A stretch of DNA of 64,000 nucleotides from Saccharothrix sp. ALI-22-I (GCF_001984175.1 NZ_MTQP01000064.1:310001-374000), one strand, 5' to 3'. Numbered from the stretch's first letter, positions 18,145 to 27,086 are shown. A program made the numbers and translations. Notes: generated from the sequence alone by a model not told the origin.

Positions 18145-21117
18145 TCAGAGAAGGCTCAGTTGGGTGCCTTTGCGTTTGCGGCGAGGCTGCGCGTCGCCCA
18201 ATTGGTCGAATGCCTTGAGCGCCCCCAGGAAAGGTGACTTGGGGCGTCCTGCCGAATGGCTGAGGAACAGGTGTCGCTGCGCCCTGGTCATTCCCACGAA
18301 CAGCAGGCGGCGTTCCTCGTCCACGGCCTCCTGGTCATCCGTGCCCGGCCAGCGCATCGGCAGCAGACCGTCCTCGCACCCGACGATGAACACGACCGGG
18401 AATTCCAAGCCCTTCGACGCGTGGAGGGTGAGCAGGGAAATGCTGTCCGCTCTCGGGTCCCACGTGTCGACCTCCACCCCCAACGCGAGGGTGGTGTGGA
18501 AGCGCTCGAAATCCGTGTCGCAGGCGACGGCCAGGGGTTTGAGCAGTTCGTAGGCGGTGTGGTCGTCGCCCGCCACGGCACGCACGCGGTCCAGGACGGT
18601 GTTGCCGGTGGCGAATTTCAGGTCGTTGGCGATCCGCGCGACGCCGGGGCGGTCTGCCAGGCGGTCGTGCGAGCGCTTCTGGAACGGCAGGCCGGACTGG
18701 GTCAGGGCCTCGACCAGCGCCCGCGACTGCCGGTCGGTCCGGTACAGCACGGCGAAGTCGGAGAAGCCCAGGTTCTGCGTGCCGTCGGACACCACCCGGC
18801 CGCTGTCGAACGCGTGGAACGACGCCCCGCCCAGCACCTGCTCGATCGTCCGCGCCACGAACGCCGCCTCGGCGGACTCCGACGACGCGTGGTGCACACC
18901 GATGGGCGCGGACCCGTGGTCCACCATCGGGCGCAGTTCGCGGCCGGGGACGAGCGACGACGGCGCGATCACCTCCAAAGCACCCGTCACGACCGGCGTC
19001 GACGACCGGTAGTTCCTGGTCAGGTGCACGGTCCGGGCGGCGGGGAAGTCCTCCTGGAACCGCAGGAAGAACCCGACGTCGGCACCGCGGAACCGGTAGA
19101 TCGCCTGGTCCGGGTCGCCGATCGCGGTCAGGTTGCCGTCCGGCGGGGCGAGCAGCCGCAGCAACCGGTACTGCTGCTCGTCGACGTCCTGGTACTCGTC
19201 CACCGACACCCACCGCCACCGCGAACGGTAGGCGGTGACCAGGGCGGGCGAGTCCTCCAGCAGGGACAGCGGCAGCGAGATCAGGTCGTCGAAGTCCACC
19301 AGGTCCTGCGCCCGCAACGCCTTCTTGTACCGGTCGTCACCGGCCGCGATGAGCCCCCGCGCCTCCTTCTCGTCCGCGACGACGGACAGCGCCACCGCCA
19401 ACTGCCGATCCGGGTCCGCGACACCGAACGACGCCGACAACCCCACCGACGCGTAGTGCTCACGCAGGATCAGCACACCGAGCGCGTGGAACGTCGCAAC
19501 GGTCACCGCCGACGCGTGCGCGGGCGCGAGGGCGGCCAGGCGTTCGGCCATCTCCTCCGCCGCACGCCGGGTGAACGTGATCGCCAGGCACTCGGCGGCC
19601 GGCACACCTCGTGACGTCACCAGGTCCGCGATCCGGTGCGTCAACGTCCGCGTCTTCCCCGTCCCCGGCCCGGCGATGATCAGCAACGGCCCGCCGTCCA
19701 CCTCGGCCGCCGCCCGCTGCTCCGGGTCCAGACCGTCCAGCAGCGAGGACCCGACCGCCTTCGGAACAGCAGCGACCGGAACGGCGGCGGGCACCGGGGC
19801 CGGGCGCGGACGCTCCACCGCGGGCGTAACCGGCGCGGCGTAGTCGAAGAGCGAGAACGCCGCACGCCGCCGCTCCAACTCCCCCGGCTCGAACACCGTG
19901 ATCACGCCGTACTCGCCGTCGTACCCCGAGTCGCGCACCACCTCACCGCGCCGCAACCGGGTCACCGCCTCGGCCAGCAACGTCGAGTGCACGGCGATGT
20001 CGTCCACCGGGACGTCCTGGAGGATCACCAGCTCCGGCCCCAACGCGGCCGTCAGCTTGTCGATCTCCGCCAGCACCTTCTTGCTCTTCGGCCCGGTGCC
20101 CACGATCTCGCTCACGATCTCCGGCAACGGCACCAGGCTGGTGAACCCGGCCGCACCCTCGGGCCGCGACCCGGACGGCCGGTCGGCCAACTCCTCCACC
20201 CGGCTGAGCACCCCGACCGTCAACGGTTTGCCGCACTCGGGGCAGATCCCGTTGTGCGCCAACGTCTCCTCGGGCTCCATCCGCACACCGCACTTGCGGT
20301 GCCCGTCGACGTGGTACTTCCCCTCCTCGGGGAAGAACTCCAACGACCCGGCGAACCCGTCCCCGGTCTCCAACGCCGCCCGCACCGAGTAGTAGTCCAA
20401 CTCGGTGTCGAACACCGTCGCCTCGCGCCCCAGCACCGGCGGCGAGTGCGCGTCCGAGTTGCTGACCAGCCGGTACTTGTCCAGCCCGGAGACCCGCCAG
20501 TTCATGTCGGGGTCCGAGGACAACCCGGTCTCCACCGCGAAGATGTGCGACGCCAGGTCGACGTAGCAGTCCTCGATCGCGTCGAACCCGGACTTCGACC
20601 CGAGCACCGCGAACCACGGCGTCCACACGTGCGCGGGCACCAGGTAGCCGCCGCACTCCAGCGTGATCTCCAGCAGGTCGCGCGAGTCCAACCCGAGGAT
20701 CGGCCGCCCGTCGGACCCCAGGTTCCCGATCTTGGCCAGCCGGGCGTTGAACCGCGCCGCCGACGACAGGTCCGGCATGTAGATGAGGTGGTGCACCTTG
20801 CGCGTGCGGTCACCGCGCTTGTAGATCGTCGAGATCTCCACCGACAACATGAACCGCACCGGCGCCGTGGCCAGCGACGGCGGCAGCCTGCGGTCGATAT
20901 CGCGGTCCAGGTCCTCGCGCAGCCGGAACAGGCCGGGCGAGGCCTCGACCAGGTTCTCGCTCAGGTGGTCGTACCAGGCGGGGTGGGTGAAGTCGCCGGT
21001 GCCCACCAGCGAAATCCCCTTGCGCCGGGCCCACCAGGTCAGGTGTTCGAGATCGCAGTCACGGCTACACGCCCGCGAGTACTTGGAGTGGATGTGGAGA
21101 TCCGCCACAAAGCGCAC
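18145..21117 (-). CDS. PHP-domain/UvrD-type superfamily 1 helicase fusion
   Basis: A 990-residue fusion. The N-terminal third is a PHP-type metallophosphoesterase of the TIGR00375 kind (ADLHIHSKYSRACSRDCDLEHL, GTGDFTHP, VSNSDAHSPP), followed by a possible zinc ribbon (GICPECGKPL) and a helical segment. The C-terminal half is a UvrD/Rep helicase: Walker A GPGTGKTRTL near residue 480, DEYQDVDEQQ near 640, TRNYRSS, and LTLHASKGLEFPVVF (motif V/VI region). Stand-alone PHP proteins of this type have an unknown substrate; fusion suggests coupling of DNA unwinding to phosphoester hydrolysis (inference). The GTG in VRFVADLHIHS is taken as start; a GTG three codons later is possible. Confidence 0.93.
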   Translation of the reverse strand: MRFVADLHIHSKYSRACSRDCDLEHLTWWARRKGISLVGTGDFTHPAWYDHLSENLVEASPGLFRLREDLDRDIDRRLPPSLATAPVRFMLSVEISTIYKRGDRTRKVHHLIYMPDLSSAARFNARLAKIGNLGSDGRPILGLDSRDLLEITLECGGYLVPAHVWTPWFAVLGSKSGFDAIEDCYVDLASHIFAVETGLSSDPDMNWRVSGLDKYRLVSNSDAHSPPVLGREATVFDTELDYYSVRAALETGDGFAGSLEFFPEEGKYHVDGHRKCGVRMEPEETLAHNGICPECGKPLTVGVLSRVEELADRPSGSRPEGAAGFTSLVPLPEIVSEIVGTGPKSKKVLAEIDKLTAALGPELVILQDVPVDDIAVHSTLLAEAVTRLRRGEVVRDSGYDGEYGVITVFEPGELERRRAAFSLFDYAAPVTPAVERPRPAPVPAAVPVAAVPKAVGSSLLDGLDPEQRAAAEVDGGPLLIIAGPGTGKTRTLTHRIADLVTSRGVPAAECLAITFTRRAAEEMAERLAALAPAHASAVTVATFHALGVLILREHYASVGLSASFGVADPDRQLAVALSVVADEKEARGLIAAGDDRYKKALRAQDLVDFDDLISLPLSLLEDSPALVTAYRSRWRWVSVDEYQDVDEQQYRLLRLLAPPDGNLTAIGDPDQAIYRFRGADVGFFLRFQEDFPAARTVHLTRNYRSSTPVVTGALEVIAPSSLVPGRELRPMVDHGSAPIGVHHASSESAEAAFVARTIEQVLGGASFHAFDSGRVVSDGTQNLGFSDFAVLYRTDRQSRALVEALTQSGLPFQKRSHDRLADRPGVARIANDLKFATGNTVLDRVRAVAGDDHTAYELLKPLAVACDTDFERFHTTLALGVEVDTWDPRADSISLLTLHASKGLEFPVVFIVGCEDGLLPMRWPGTDDQEAVDEERRLLFVGMTRAQRHLFLSHSAGRPKSPFLGALKAFDQLGDAQPRRKRKGTQLSLL

Positions 21118-21205
21118 CGGCCCGATCGTAGTGATCGACCGACAACCCCCCGGCGCACGGGCGTCTTCACACGCGATCCACAGGACCGCGCGCCACACTG
21201 CCGCC

Positions 21206-21520
21206 ATGCCCGCCCGGATCCTCATCGCCGAAGACGACCCGAGCAGGCGGACGTGCTGCGGCGCTACCTCGAACGCGACGGCCACGTCACCGCGATAGCG
21301 CACGACGGCCGCACCGCCATCGAGATGGCCCGGCGCCGGTCGCCGGACCTGCTGGTGCTGGACCTGGTGCTGCCGGTGGTGGACGGCCTGGACGTCTGCC
21401 GCGTGCTGCGGGCCGAGAACGGCGTCCCGGTCATCATGCTCACCGCCCGCACCAGCGAGGACGACCTGCTGCTCGGCCTGGCCGTCGGCGCGGACGACCC
21501 GTTCACGGTCACGCCCACCG
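21206..21520 (+). pseudogene. decayed OmpR-type response regulator receiver domain
   Basis: The ATG opens MPARILIAEDDP, a standard receiver-domain start, then one base is missing after codon 12. In the next frame the text continues EQADVLRRYLERDGHVTAIA, then PDLLVLDLVLPVVDGLDVCR with the phosphoacceptor Asp, and VIMLTARTSEDDLLLGLAVGADD. After GADD the sequence no longer resembles a receiver: the conserved Lys and the whole DNA-binding domain are gone. So there is one frameshift and a 3' truncation. The following 70 nt contain nothing recognised. Confidence 0.85.
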
Positions 21521-21594
21521 GCGAGCGGGTGGACGTCGTGGATGCGAAAGGGCGGTACCCGGTGGACCCCTCGAACCACCGGGCACCGCTCTTC

Positions 21595-22242
21595 TCACGC
21601 GGCGGGTTCGGCCACCCTCCCCTCGCCGCGGAACTGGGCCGCGAGCCGTTCGATCTCATCGTCCAACTCGCGTTCGCGCTGGTACTGCGCTTGCCGGCGG
21701 GCTTCCTCCTCCAGCGCGATGACCACCTCACGCAGCACGAAGTCCGCCAACAGCCAGGCCTTCGGCACCACGGCTCCGATGAGGAGCGTCGCGCTGTCAC
21801 CGTCCACCCGGAGGTAGGACGACTCGGCGGCCGGGTAGGCCGAGTGCTCGGTCGCCCGGTCCACGACGGCCCGCAGCGCACGGTCCAGACAAACCTGCCG
21901 ATCCCGCCCGCCGGCGCTGGAACCCACGATGTCCAACCGCAGCACGCTGCGGTCCAGTGCGAGTGATGAAGGTGTCACGACGTCTTCACCGTCGCCGAAC
22001 TGCGCCACAAACCGGCCATCCCCACGGACCTCTCGACTGAATTCCACTGGGACGGGAAACCCGCCCGCGGCCAAACGTGAAAAACTATTCGAATTCCACT
22101 CGGGGTAGACATGCGGCCAAACCGCGCGGACCGACGCCAGTGCCGATCCCCGCACGTCAACCACGCCGGGTTTCACTCGATAGAGTGAAACCTTGCCGGG
22201 CGGGCGACACAATTTCCAGTTACCGAGACGTAAGGTGCCCAC
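21595..22242 (-). CDS. hypothetical protein with C-terminal coiled coil
   Basis: A 215-residue protein that I do not recognise. It has no signal peptide. The middle has alternating beta-like and helical stretches (ESSYLRVDGDSATLLIGAVV), and residues about 165-205 are a charged helix (ALEEEARRQAQYQRERELDDEIERL) that looks like a coiled coil. The first third is less GC-rich than its neighbours and includes SNSF-type residues uncommon here, suggesting a recent arrival. The GTG start is weakly supported; a GTG at about codon 27 is an alternative. It sits beside a decayed regulator and a tRNA gene, a common insertion setting. Confidence 0.55.
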   Translation of the reverse strand: MGTLRLGNWKLCRPPGKVSLYRVKPGVVDVRGSALASVRAVWPHVYPEWNSNSFSRLAAGGFPVPVEFSREVRGDGRFVAQFGDGEDVVTPSSLALDRSVLRLDIVGSSAGGRDRQVCLDRALRAVVDRATEHSAYPAAESSYLRVDGDSATLLIGAVVPKAWLLADFVLREVVIALEEEARRQAQYQRERELDDEIERLAAQFRGEGRVAEPAA

Positions 22243-22561
22243 GTGTCGCCGAACGGCAATCGAATTTTAGCCGGCACGAACTGCCGGGCAGGTCACCCGA
22301 ACCACAACACACATCGGAACACAAAACCCGACAACCGCAATTCTGCGCACAGCAAGTCCTCGCGCAGGACGAACAAGCGGCATTCTCCGGGCCATTCGGC
22401 GCACCAAACACCCGCACGGGTGATCACCACCAACCCGACCACCTACGAATGGGGGTCCGGGGGCAAAGCCCACCGGGCGGGGTCTGGGGTTGCACCCCCG
22501 GAAAACACGAAGGGGCGAGCCGACCTGCGCTTTCCGCAGATACAACTCGCCCCGAGAACCG
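22243..22561. other. 319-nt non-coding stretch downstream of tRNA-Ala
   Basis: Lower GC in the first 180 nt (many CAACAC/AAAC words), then GC-rich imperfect palindromes built from GGGGGTCCGGGGGCAAAGCCC and GGGGTTGCACCCCCGG, and the tRNA terminator. I see no supported gene, integrase or att-like copy of the tRNA 3' end. Confidence 0.6.
22512..22553 (-). terminator. terminator of tRNA-Ala
   Basis: GGGGCGAG and CTCGCCCC form the outer 8-bp stem, with an inner CTGCG/CGCAG pairing. On the minus strand it is followed by TTCGTGTTTT. It starts 9 nt after the tRNA 3' end. Confidence 0.75.
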
Positions 22562-22634
22562 TGGAGCTGAGGGGAATCGAACCCCTGACCTACTCGATGC
22601 GAACGAGTCGCGCTACCAACTGCGCTACAGCCCC
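22562..22634 (-). tRNA. tRNA-Ala (anticodon CGC)
   Basis: The 73-nt sequence folds into a complete cloverleaf: acceptor GGGGCTG/CAGCTCC, D arm GCGC-AGTTGGTA-GCGC, anticodon stem ACTCG/CGAGT with loop TTCGCAT giving anticodon CGC, five-base variable loop, and T arm AGGGG-TTCGATT-CCCCT. The discriminator is A; the CCA end is not encoded. It reads GCG, a heavily used alanine codon in this genome. Confidence 0.97.
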
Positions 22635-22706
22635 GTGTTCTGTTGTCGTTCCGTTCGTGCGGGAGCAAGCATATCAGTAGCCGGGGGGTGGTTTTGCCAC
22701 CCCCCT

Positions 22707-23396
22707 CTACTCGCCTGCCGCGCGTCGGTACGGGAGGGCCTCGGGGCCGTCCAGCTCCACGAACACCGGGTCCTCGTCGTCGGCCTCGACCACGACGGTG
22801 CCGGGGCGGATGTGGTGCTGGAACCTCGGTTGCGGGGCCAAGCCGGCCTGGTCACGGGTCGTCTCGGTGTCGTGCGAGGGTGCGGACGGCGTGCCGACGG
22901 CGTGCGGTTGCGCCTCGGTCGTCTGCCGCCCGGGGCGGCGTCGGGTCTGGCGGGCCAGGCGGCGGGCGCGGATGTCCTCCTCGATCCGCACCTGGCGGCG
23001 CAGGTACACGAGGTAGGAGACGAGCGTCACGTCCACGGCCGCGTGGCCCCACCAGGCCAGCGGGTAGAACACGCCCGCGACGACGCCGGTGACGAGGGCC
23101 GTCAGCAGCAGGGTCCCGACGACGCGGCGGCGGAAGGCGTACTTCGCCTGGGCCACGATCGCCGCGGTCTCCGGGTCGTAGCCGCCGCGGCCGGGGCGGA
23201 ACGGCCGGTGGACGTAGTCGTCGTCCGGCTCGTCGTAGTCGTCGTAGTCCTCGAACTCCGCGTCGGCCTCGGGCATGGCGTCGTACTCCTCCTCCATGCT
23301 GCCGCGCGACGCGTCGGCGCGCTTGCGCGCGACCAACGGCACGAGGACGACCAACCAGGCTACGACCAGTCCCACGACGATCAGCGAGCTCGGCAT
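22707..23396 (-). CDS. sepX: divisome-associated membrane protein SepX/GlpR family
   Basis: A 229-residue protein beginning MPSSLIVVGLVVAWLVVLVPLVARKR, the hallmark of the SepX (GlpR) family, which in Streptomyces interacts with FtsZ-ring components and wall-growth proteins. After the first helix comes a very acidic Asp/Tyr-rich region, then two more membrane helices (about 92-130), and a basic cytoplasmic tail. The ATG is chosen because GGAGG lies eight bases before it; a GTG three codons upstream overlaps that site. Gene order with the acetyltransferase, moeA and galU follows M. tuberculosis Rv0993-Rv0996. Confidence 0.88.
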   Translation of the reverse strand: MPSSLIVVGLVVAWLVVLVPLVARKRADASRGSMEEEYDAMPEADAEFEDYDDYDEPDDDYVHRPFRPGRGGYDPETAAIVAQAKYAFRRRVVGTLLLTALVTGVVAGVFYPLAWWGHAAVDVTLVSYLVYLRRQVRIEEDIRARRLARQTRRRPGRQTTEAQPHAVGTPSAPSHDTETTRDQAGLAPQPRFQHHIRPGTVVVEADDEDPVFVELDGPEALPYRRAAGE

Positions 23397-23500
23397 CCCC
23401 GTCACCTCCCCCTACCCCGCGGCGCGCTCGGTGCACACGCCACGCTAGTCACAACAGTCACACCTGTCTCGGAGGCACGCCGACCGGCGTACGTACCAAA

Positions 23501-23544
23501 GTGTGGTCTATCACCCACTTTCGGGTGATCCGAATAAGCCACAC
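23501..23544. terminator. nested inverted repeat after the acetyltransferase gene
   Basis: ATCACCC/GGGTGAT (loop ACTTTC) is nested inside GTGTGG/CCACAC. It begins 11 nt past the acetyltransferase stop and is followed on the minus strand by TTTGG. It may be a terminator or an operator for sepX. Confidence 0.5.
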
Positions 23545-23554
23545 GGCCCTCGGA

Positions 23555-24211
23555 TCAGGCTGTTCGGGCGTATCCCTGTGCGACCAATCGGCGCACCAAT
23601 CCCTCCGGTGACGTCTCTTCGGCGGTCATCGCGAAACACAGGTGGTCCCGCCAGTCACCCGCCACGTCGAGGTACCGCTGGAACAGCCCTTCCTCCCGGA
23701 AACCGGCCTTGGCGAGCACCCGCAGGCTGGCCTGGTTCTCCGGCCGGACGGTCGCCTCCAGCCGGTGCAGGCCGCCCTCGCCGAAGCAGTGGTCCACGAC
23801 GAGCGCCAGCGCCGCCGTGGCCACGCCGCCGCGCGCCCGGTCGGCCGCCACCCAGTAGCCGACCCACGCCGACCGCAGCGAGCCGCGCACGATGTTGCCG
23901 ACGGTGATCTGCCCGGCCAGCGCGCCGTCCACGGTGATCACGAACGGCAGCGCCTGGCCGCGCCGGGCCAGGGATTTCAGCGACGACCACTGCGGCGGCC
24001 AGGACAGCGCGGCGTTGCGCTCGTGCCAGCCCTCGACCGCGGTGGGTTCCCAGTCCTCCAGGTACGCCTGATCACGCAGCCTGACCCGCGACCACGCGGA
24101 CGCGTCGAACAGCTTCGGCGGGCGCAGCGCCACCAGACCGGCCGCCACCCGCAGCGGTCCCAGCCGCGCGGGCCAGCCGGGGTGTCGACCGCCTTCCCAC
24201 GCGAGACTCAT
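23555..24211 (-). CDS. GNAT acetyltransferase, RimJ/RimL type
   Basis: A 218-residue member of the RimJ/RimL branch of GNAT enzymes (N-terminal acetylation of ribosomal or other proteins). The acetyl-CoA site is visible as VAADRARGGVATAALALVVDH (motif A, Arg/Gly-x-Gly/Ala) followed by HRLEATVRPENQASLRVLAKAGFREEG, the family's C-terminal signature. The ATG start fits family length. It follows moeA by 34 nt in the galU-moeA-rimJ order conserved in actinobacteria; the true protein substrate is unknown. Confidence 0.9.
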   Translation of the reverse strand: MSLAWEGGRHPGWPARLGPLRVAAGLVALRPPKLFDASAWSRVRLRDQAYLEDWEPTAVEGWHERNAALSWPPQWSSLKSLARRGQALPFVITVDGALAGQITVGNIVRGSLRSAWVGYWVAADRARGGVATAALALVVDHCFGEGGLHRLEATVRPENQASLRVLAKAGFREEGLFQRYLDVAGDWRDHLCFAMTAEETSPEGLVRRLVAQGYARTA

Positions 24212-24245
24212 CCGTCCCCACCGAGTTTCAATCCTTCTTGGGTTT

Positions 24246-25484
24246 TCATCCTCTTTGGGCGAGGAAGCTGACCAGGACCTCTTCGCCGACCGACACGTCC
24301 GTCACGTCCTCGTCGACCATGATCAGGCAGTTCGCCTCGGCCAACGACGCCAGCAGGTGCGACCCGGACGTACCCAGCGGCTGCACCAGGTACTCGCCGT
24401 TGTCCGCGTCGCGCAGCAACTGGCCGCGCAGGAAGCCGCGCCGACCCTTGGTCGAGGTCAGCGGCGACAGCAGCCGCGCGCTGACCGCCCGCCGGTACGG
24501 GTTGCGCTTGCCCAGCGCGGCCCGGATCAGCGGACGCACCAGCACTTCGAAAACGACGAGCGCGCTCATCGGGTTCGCGGGCAGCAGGAACGTCGGCACC
24601 GCGTCCGGCCCGAGCCGGCCGAAGCCCTGCACCGAGCCGGGGTGCATGGCCACCCGGGTCACGTCGACGTCGCCGAGATCGGCCAGTGCCGCCCGCACCT
24701 CGTCACCGATGACGCCCCCGACGCCACCCGCGACGACCACGATCTCGGACAGCAGCAGCCGGCCTTCGACGACCTCGCGCAGCCGGCGTGGGTCGGAGGT
24801 CAGGATGCCGACCCGGCTGACCTCGGCGCCCGCGTCGCGTGCGGCGGCGGCCAGCGCGTAGGAGTTGACGTCGTAGACCTGCCCCTGGCCGGGGGTGCGG
24901 TCTATGTCGACCAGCTCCTCGCCGATCGAGATCACCGACACCCGCGGCCGGGGGTGGACCAGCACCTTGTTCCGGCCGACGGCGGCGAGCAGGCCGACCT
25001 GGGCGGCGCCGATGGACGCGCCGCGGCGCACCGCGACGTCACCGGTCTGCACGTCCTCGCCGGTGCGCCGCACGTACGCGGCGGACGGCACCGAGCGCTG
25101 CACGGTCACCTTCGCCGGGTGCGCGTCGGTGTCGCCCCGATCGGTGTAGGCCAGGGGCACCACGGCGTCGGCCAGGGTGGGCAGCGGCGCGCCGGTCGCG
25201 ACCCGGACCGCCTGGCCCGGCTGCAACCGTCTGGGCTGGCGTGATCCCGCGGGGATCTCACCGACCACGGGGAGCGTCACCGGTTCCTCGTTGGCGGCCT
25301 GCACGTCGACGCTGCGCACCGCGTAGCCGTCGACCGCGGCCTGGTCGAAACCGGGCAACGCGCGCTCGGCGACGACCTCCTCGGCGCAGAGCAGACCCTG
25401 CGACTCGGAGATCGCCACCCGCACGGGGGCGGGCCGCACGGCGGCGGCGACCACCCTGGCGAGCTGCTCGTCCACTGACCTCAT
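24246..25484 (-). CDS. moeA: molybdopterin molybdenumtransferase, MoeA/Glp type
   Basis: MoeA inserts molybdate into adenylylated molybdopterin, the last step of molybdenum cofactor assembly. The 412-residue product has the N-terminal domains (LPGFDQAAVDGYAV is the family signature), the central MoCF-binding domain (VSVISIGEELV, VVVAGGVGG) and domain IV at the C-terminus. The ATG at MRSVDEQ has GAGGG six bases upstream. It is 14 nt after galU, so cotranscribed. The actinobacterial copy in this position is called Glp and is reported to interact with FtsZ in corynebacteria; that role should be considered beside the enzymatic one. The cofactor would serve the oxidoreductase at 35.6 kb. Confidence 0.92.
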   Translation of the reverse strand: MRSVDEQLARVVAAAVRPAPVRVAISESQGLLCAEEVVAERALPGFDQAAVDGYAVRSVDVQAANEEPVTLPVVGEIPAGSRQPRRLQPGQAVRVATGAPLPTLADAVVPLAYTDRGDTDAHPAKVTVQRSVPSAAYVRRTGEDVQTGDVAVRRGASIGAAQVGLLAAVGRNKVLVHPRPRVSVISIGEELVDIDRTPGQGQVYDVNSYALAAAARDAGAEVSRVGILTSDPRRLREVVEGRLLLSEIVVVAGGVGGVIGDEVRAALADLGDVDVTRVAMHPGSVQGFGRLGPDAVPTFLLPANPMSALVVFEVLVRPLIRAALGKRNPYRRAVSARLLSPLTSTKGRRGFLRGQLLRDADNGEYLVQPLGTSGSHLLASLAEANCLIMVDEDVTDVSVGEEVLVSFLAQRG

Positions 25485-25498
25485 AAGTTGACCCTCGT

Positions 25499-26380
25499 TC
25501 AGGAGTTGCCGAGGCGTTCCCGCAACCACTCCCCCAGCTCGGGCCCGTAGTCGGGGTGCTCGAGTGCGAAGTCAACCGCAGCTTTGAGGAATCCTCCCGG
25601 ATTGCCCAGGTCGTGTCGCCCGCCGCGGTGGACGACGACGTGCACCGGGTGCCCCTCGTTGATCAGCAGCGCGATGGCGTCGGTGAGCTGGAGCTCGCCG
25701 CCCGCGCCCGGCGTGATGCGCTTGAGCGCGTCGAAGATCGCCCGGTCGAGGAGGTAGCGGCCGGCCGCGGCGAACGTGGACGGCGCGTCCTCGGGCCTCG
25801 GCTTCTCGACCATGCCGACGACCCGCTTGACGTCGTCGTCACCGGTGTCCCTGACGTCGAAGACGCCGTAGGCGGAGATCTGGTCCCTGGGGATGTCGAA
25901 CGCGCACAGCACGCTGCCGCCGTGCTTCTCGCGGACCGCGGCCATCGTCTTGAGCACGCCGGTGGGCAGCACCAGGTCGTCGGGCAGGAGGACGGCGACG
26001 GCGTCGTCCGCGCCGGTCAGGTTGCCCTCGGCGCAGCCGACCGCGTGGCCCAGGCCCAGGGCCTTGTCCTGGATCGCGGTCTCCACGGTGAGCAGGTTCG
26101 AGGCGCGGCGCACCTTGGCGACCAGGTCGGTCTTGCCGCGCGCTTCCAGCGTCGCCTCCAACTCCGGCTGCGGGCGGAAGTACTCCGCCACCGCGTCCTT
26201 GCCGGGGGAGGTCACGATGATGAGCCTGGTCGCGCCCGCTTCGGCGGCTTCGGTCGCGACGAGTTCGATACCGGGGGTGTCTACGACGGGGAGCAGTTCC
26301 TTGGGCACCGCTTTGGTGGCCGGGAGGAAGCGCGTGCCCAGGCCTGCCGCCGGCACGATTGCTGTCTGGAAGGCGCTCAT
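25499..26380 (-). CDS. galU: UTP-glucose-1-phosphate uridylyltransferase
   Basis: GalU makes UDP-glucose from UTP and glucose-1-phosphate for cell-wall and capsule sugars and for galactose conversion with GalT. The 293-residue product has the nucleotide-binding GLGTRFLPATKAVPKELLPVV at the N-terminus, a substrate segment at PDDLVLPTGV, and the GGRHDLGNPGGFLKA motif near the C-terminus. The ATG gives MSAFQTAIVPAAG, the expected start. It leads galU-moeA-acetyltransferase and is divergent from the MTHFS gene by 38 nt. Confidence 0.97.
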   Translation of the reverse strand: MSAFQTAIVPAAGLGTRFLPATKAVPKELLPVVDTPGIELVATEAAEAGATRLIIVTSPGKDAVAEYFRPQPELEATLEARGKTDLVAKVRRASNLLTVETAIQDKALGLGHAVGCAEGNLTGADDAVAVLLPDDLVLPTGVLKTMAAVREKHGGSVLCAFDIPRDQISAYGVFDVRDTGDDDVKRVVGMVEKPRPEDAPSTFAAAGRYLLDRAIFDALKRITPGAGGELQLTDAIALLINEGHPVHVVVHRGGRHDLGNPGGFLKAAVDFALEHPDYGPELGEWLRERLGNS

Positions 26381-26418
26381 GAGCTGCGAGCGTAACGGCG
26401 CGCTTAGGGTGACCAGCC

Positions 26419-26982
26419 ATGACGTCCGGTGAACGTGATCGGAAGACAACTCTGCGCACACGGCTGCGGGCCGCGCGGCGTAGCGGTGACGTGCCGGGGA
26501 TGGCGGCCGAAGTGCTGCTCGCCGTTGCTGCTTTCGGCGTTTCTGCTGGTGAGACTGTGTGTGCGTATGTCGCTTCGGTGTCGGAGCCGGGGTCGGTGGA
26601 GATGCTGGAGGCGCTGCGGTCGCACGGGCTGCGGGTGCTGCTGCCGGTCGTGGTCGGGGAGGCGTTGGACTGGGCGGTGTACGAGGGGGAGTTGCGTCCG
26701 GGCGCGTTCGGGTTGGGGGAGCCGGTGGGGCCGCTGCTGGGTGCGGAGGCGGTCGGGTCGGCGGCGTTGGTGCTGGTACCGGCGTTGGCGGTGGATCATT
26801 CGGGGGTGCGGCTGGGCAAGGGCGGGGGCTACTACGACCGGGCGTTGCCGTTGTCCACAGGTCCGCTGGTGGCCCTTGTGCGGGACGAGGAGTTCGTGCC
26901 GTCGTTGCCCGCCGAACCGCACGATGTCCGGATGGATGCGGTGTTGACGCCCGGATTGGGCTTGGTTCGACTGCCGTTGTGA
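26419..26982 (+). CDS. 5-formyltetrahydrofolate cyclo-ligase
   Basis: MTHFS converts 5-formyl-THF to 5,10-methenyl-THF at the cost of ATP, salvaging folinate. The 187-residue product has the C-terminal ATP/folate motif GVRLGKGGGYYDRAL and the segment LVLVPALAVD of the family. The ATG start has a plausible upstream spacing to the divergent galU promoter. Codon use is slightly GTG/TTG heavier than its neighbours. A TTGTCCACA word lies inside the gene at 26851. Confidence 0.95.
   Translation: MTSGERDRKTTLRTRLRAARRSGDVPGMAAEVLLAVAAFGVSAGETVCAYVASVSEPGSVEMLEALRSHGLRVLLPVVVGEALDWAVYEGELRPGAFGLGEPVGPLLGAEAVGSAALVLVPALAVDHSGVRLGKGGGYYDRALPLSTGPLVALVRDEEFVPSLPAEPHDVRMDAVLTPGLGLVRLPL
26851..26859 (+). 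other. DnaA-box sequence TTGTCCACA inside MTHFS gene
   Basis: Exact match to the preferred actinobacterial DnaA box; two more lie about 540-570 nt downstream in the fmdB/SAF spacer. It encodes part of the protein and may be fortuitous. Confidence 0.4.
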
Positions 26983-27086
26983 CGTTGACCTGTGATGTTT
27001 GCGCCATCCATGCCGGGTGACGCATCATCGTGGTTGGCACTCGTGACGGCGGAGTGCCAACTTCAGGACTCTGTGGAGGGCCCACC

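Noticed and set aside
19636-21966. 776-codon plus-strand open frame ending in a receiver-like sequence
   Set aside because: Most of it is antisense to the PHP-UvrD gene; only the 21206-21520 part is meaningful and is reported as a pseudogene.
22243-22561. prophage or integrative-element attachment site at tRNA-Ala
   Set aside because: No duplicated tRNA 3' end, integrase or excisionase gene is present.
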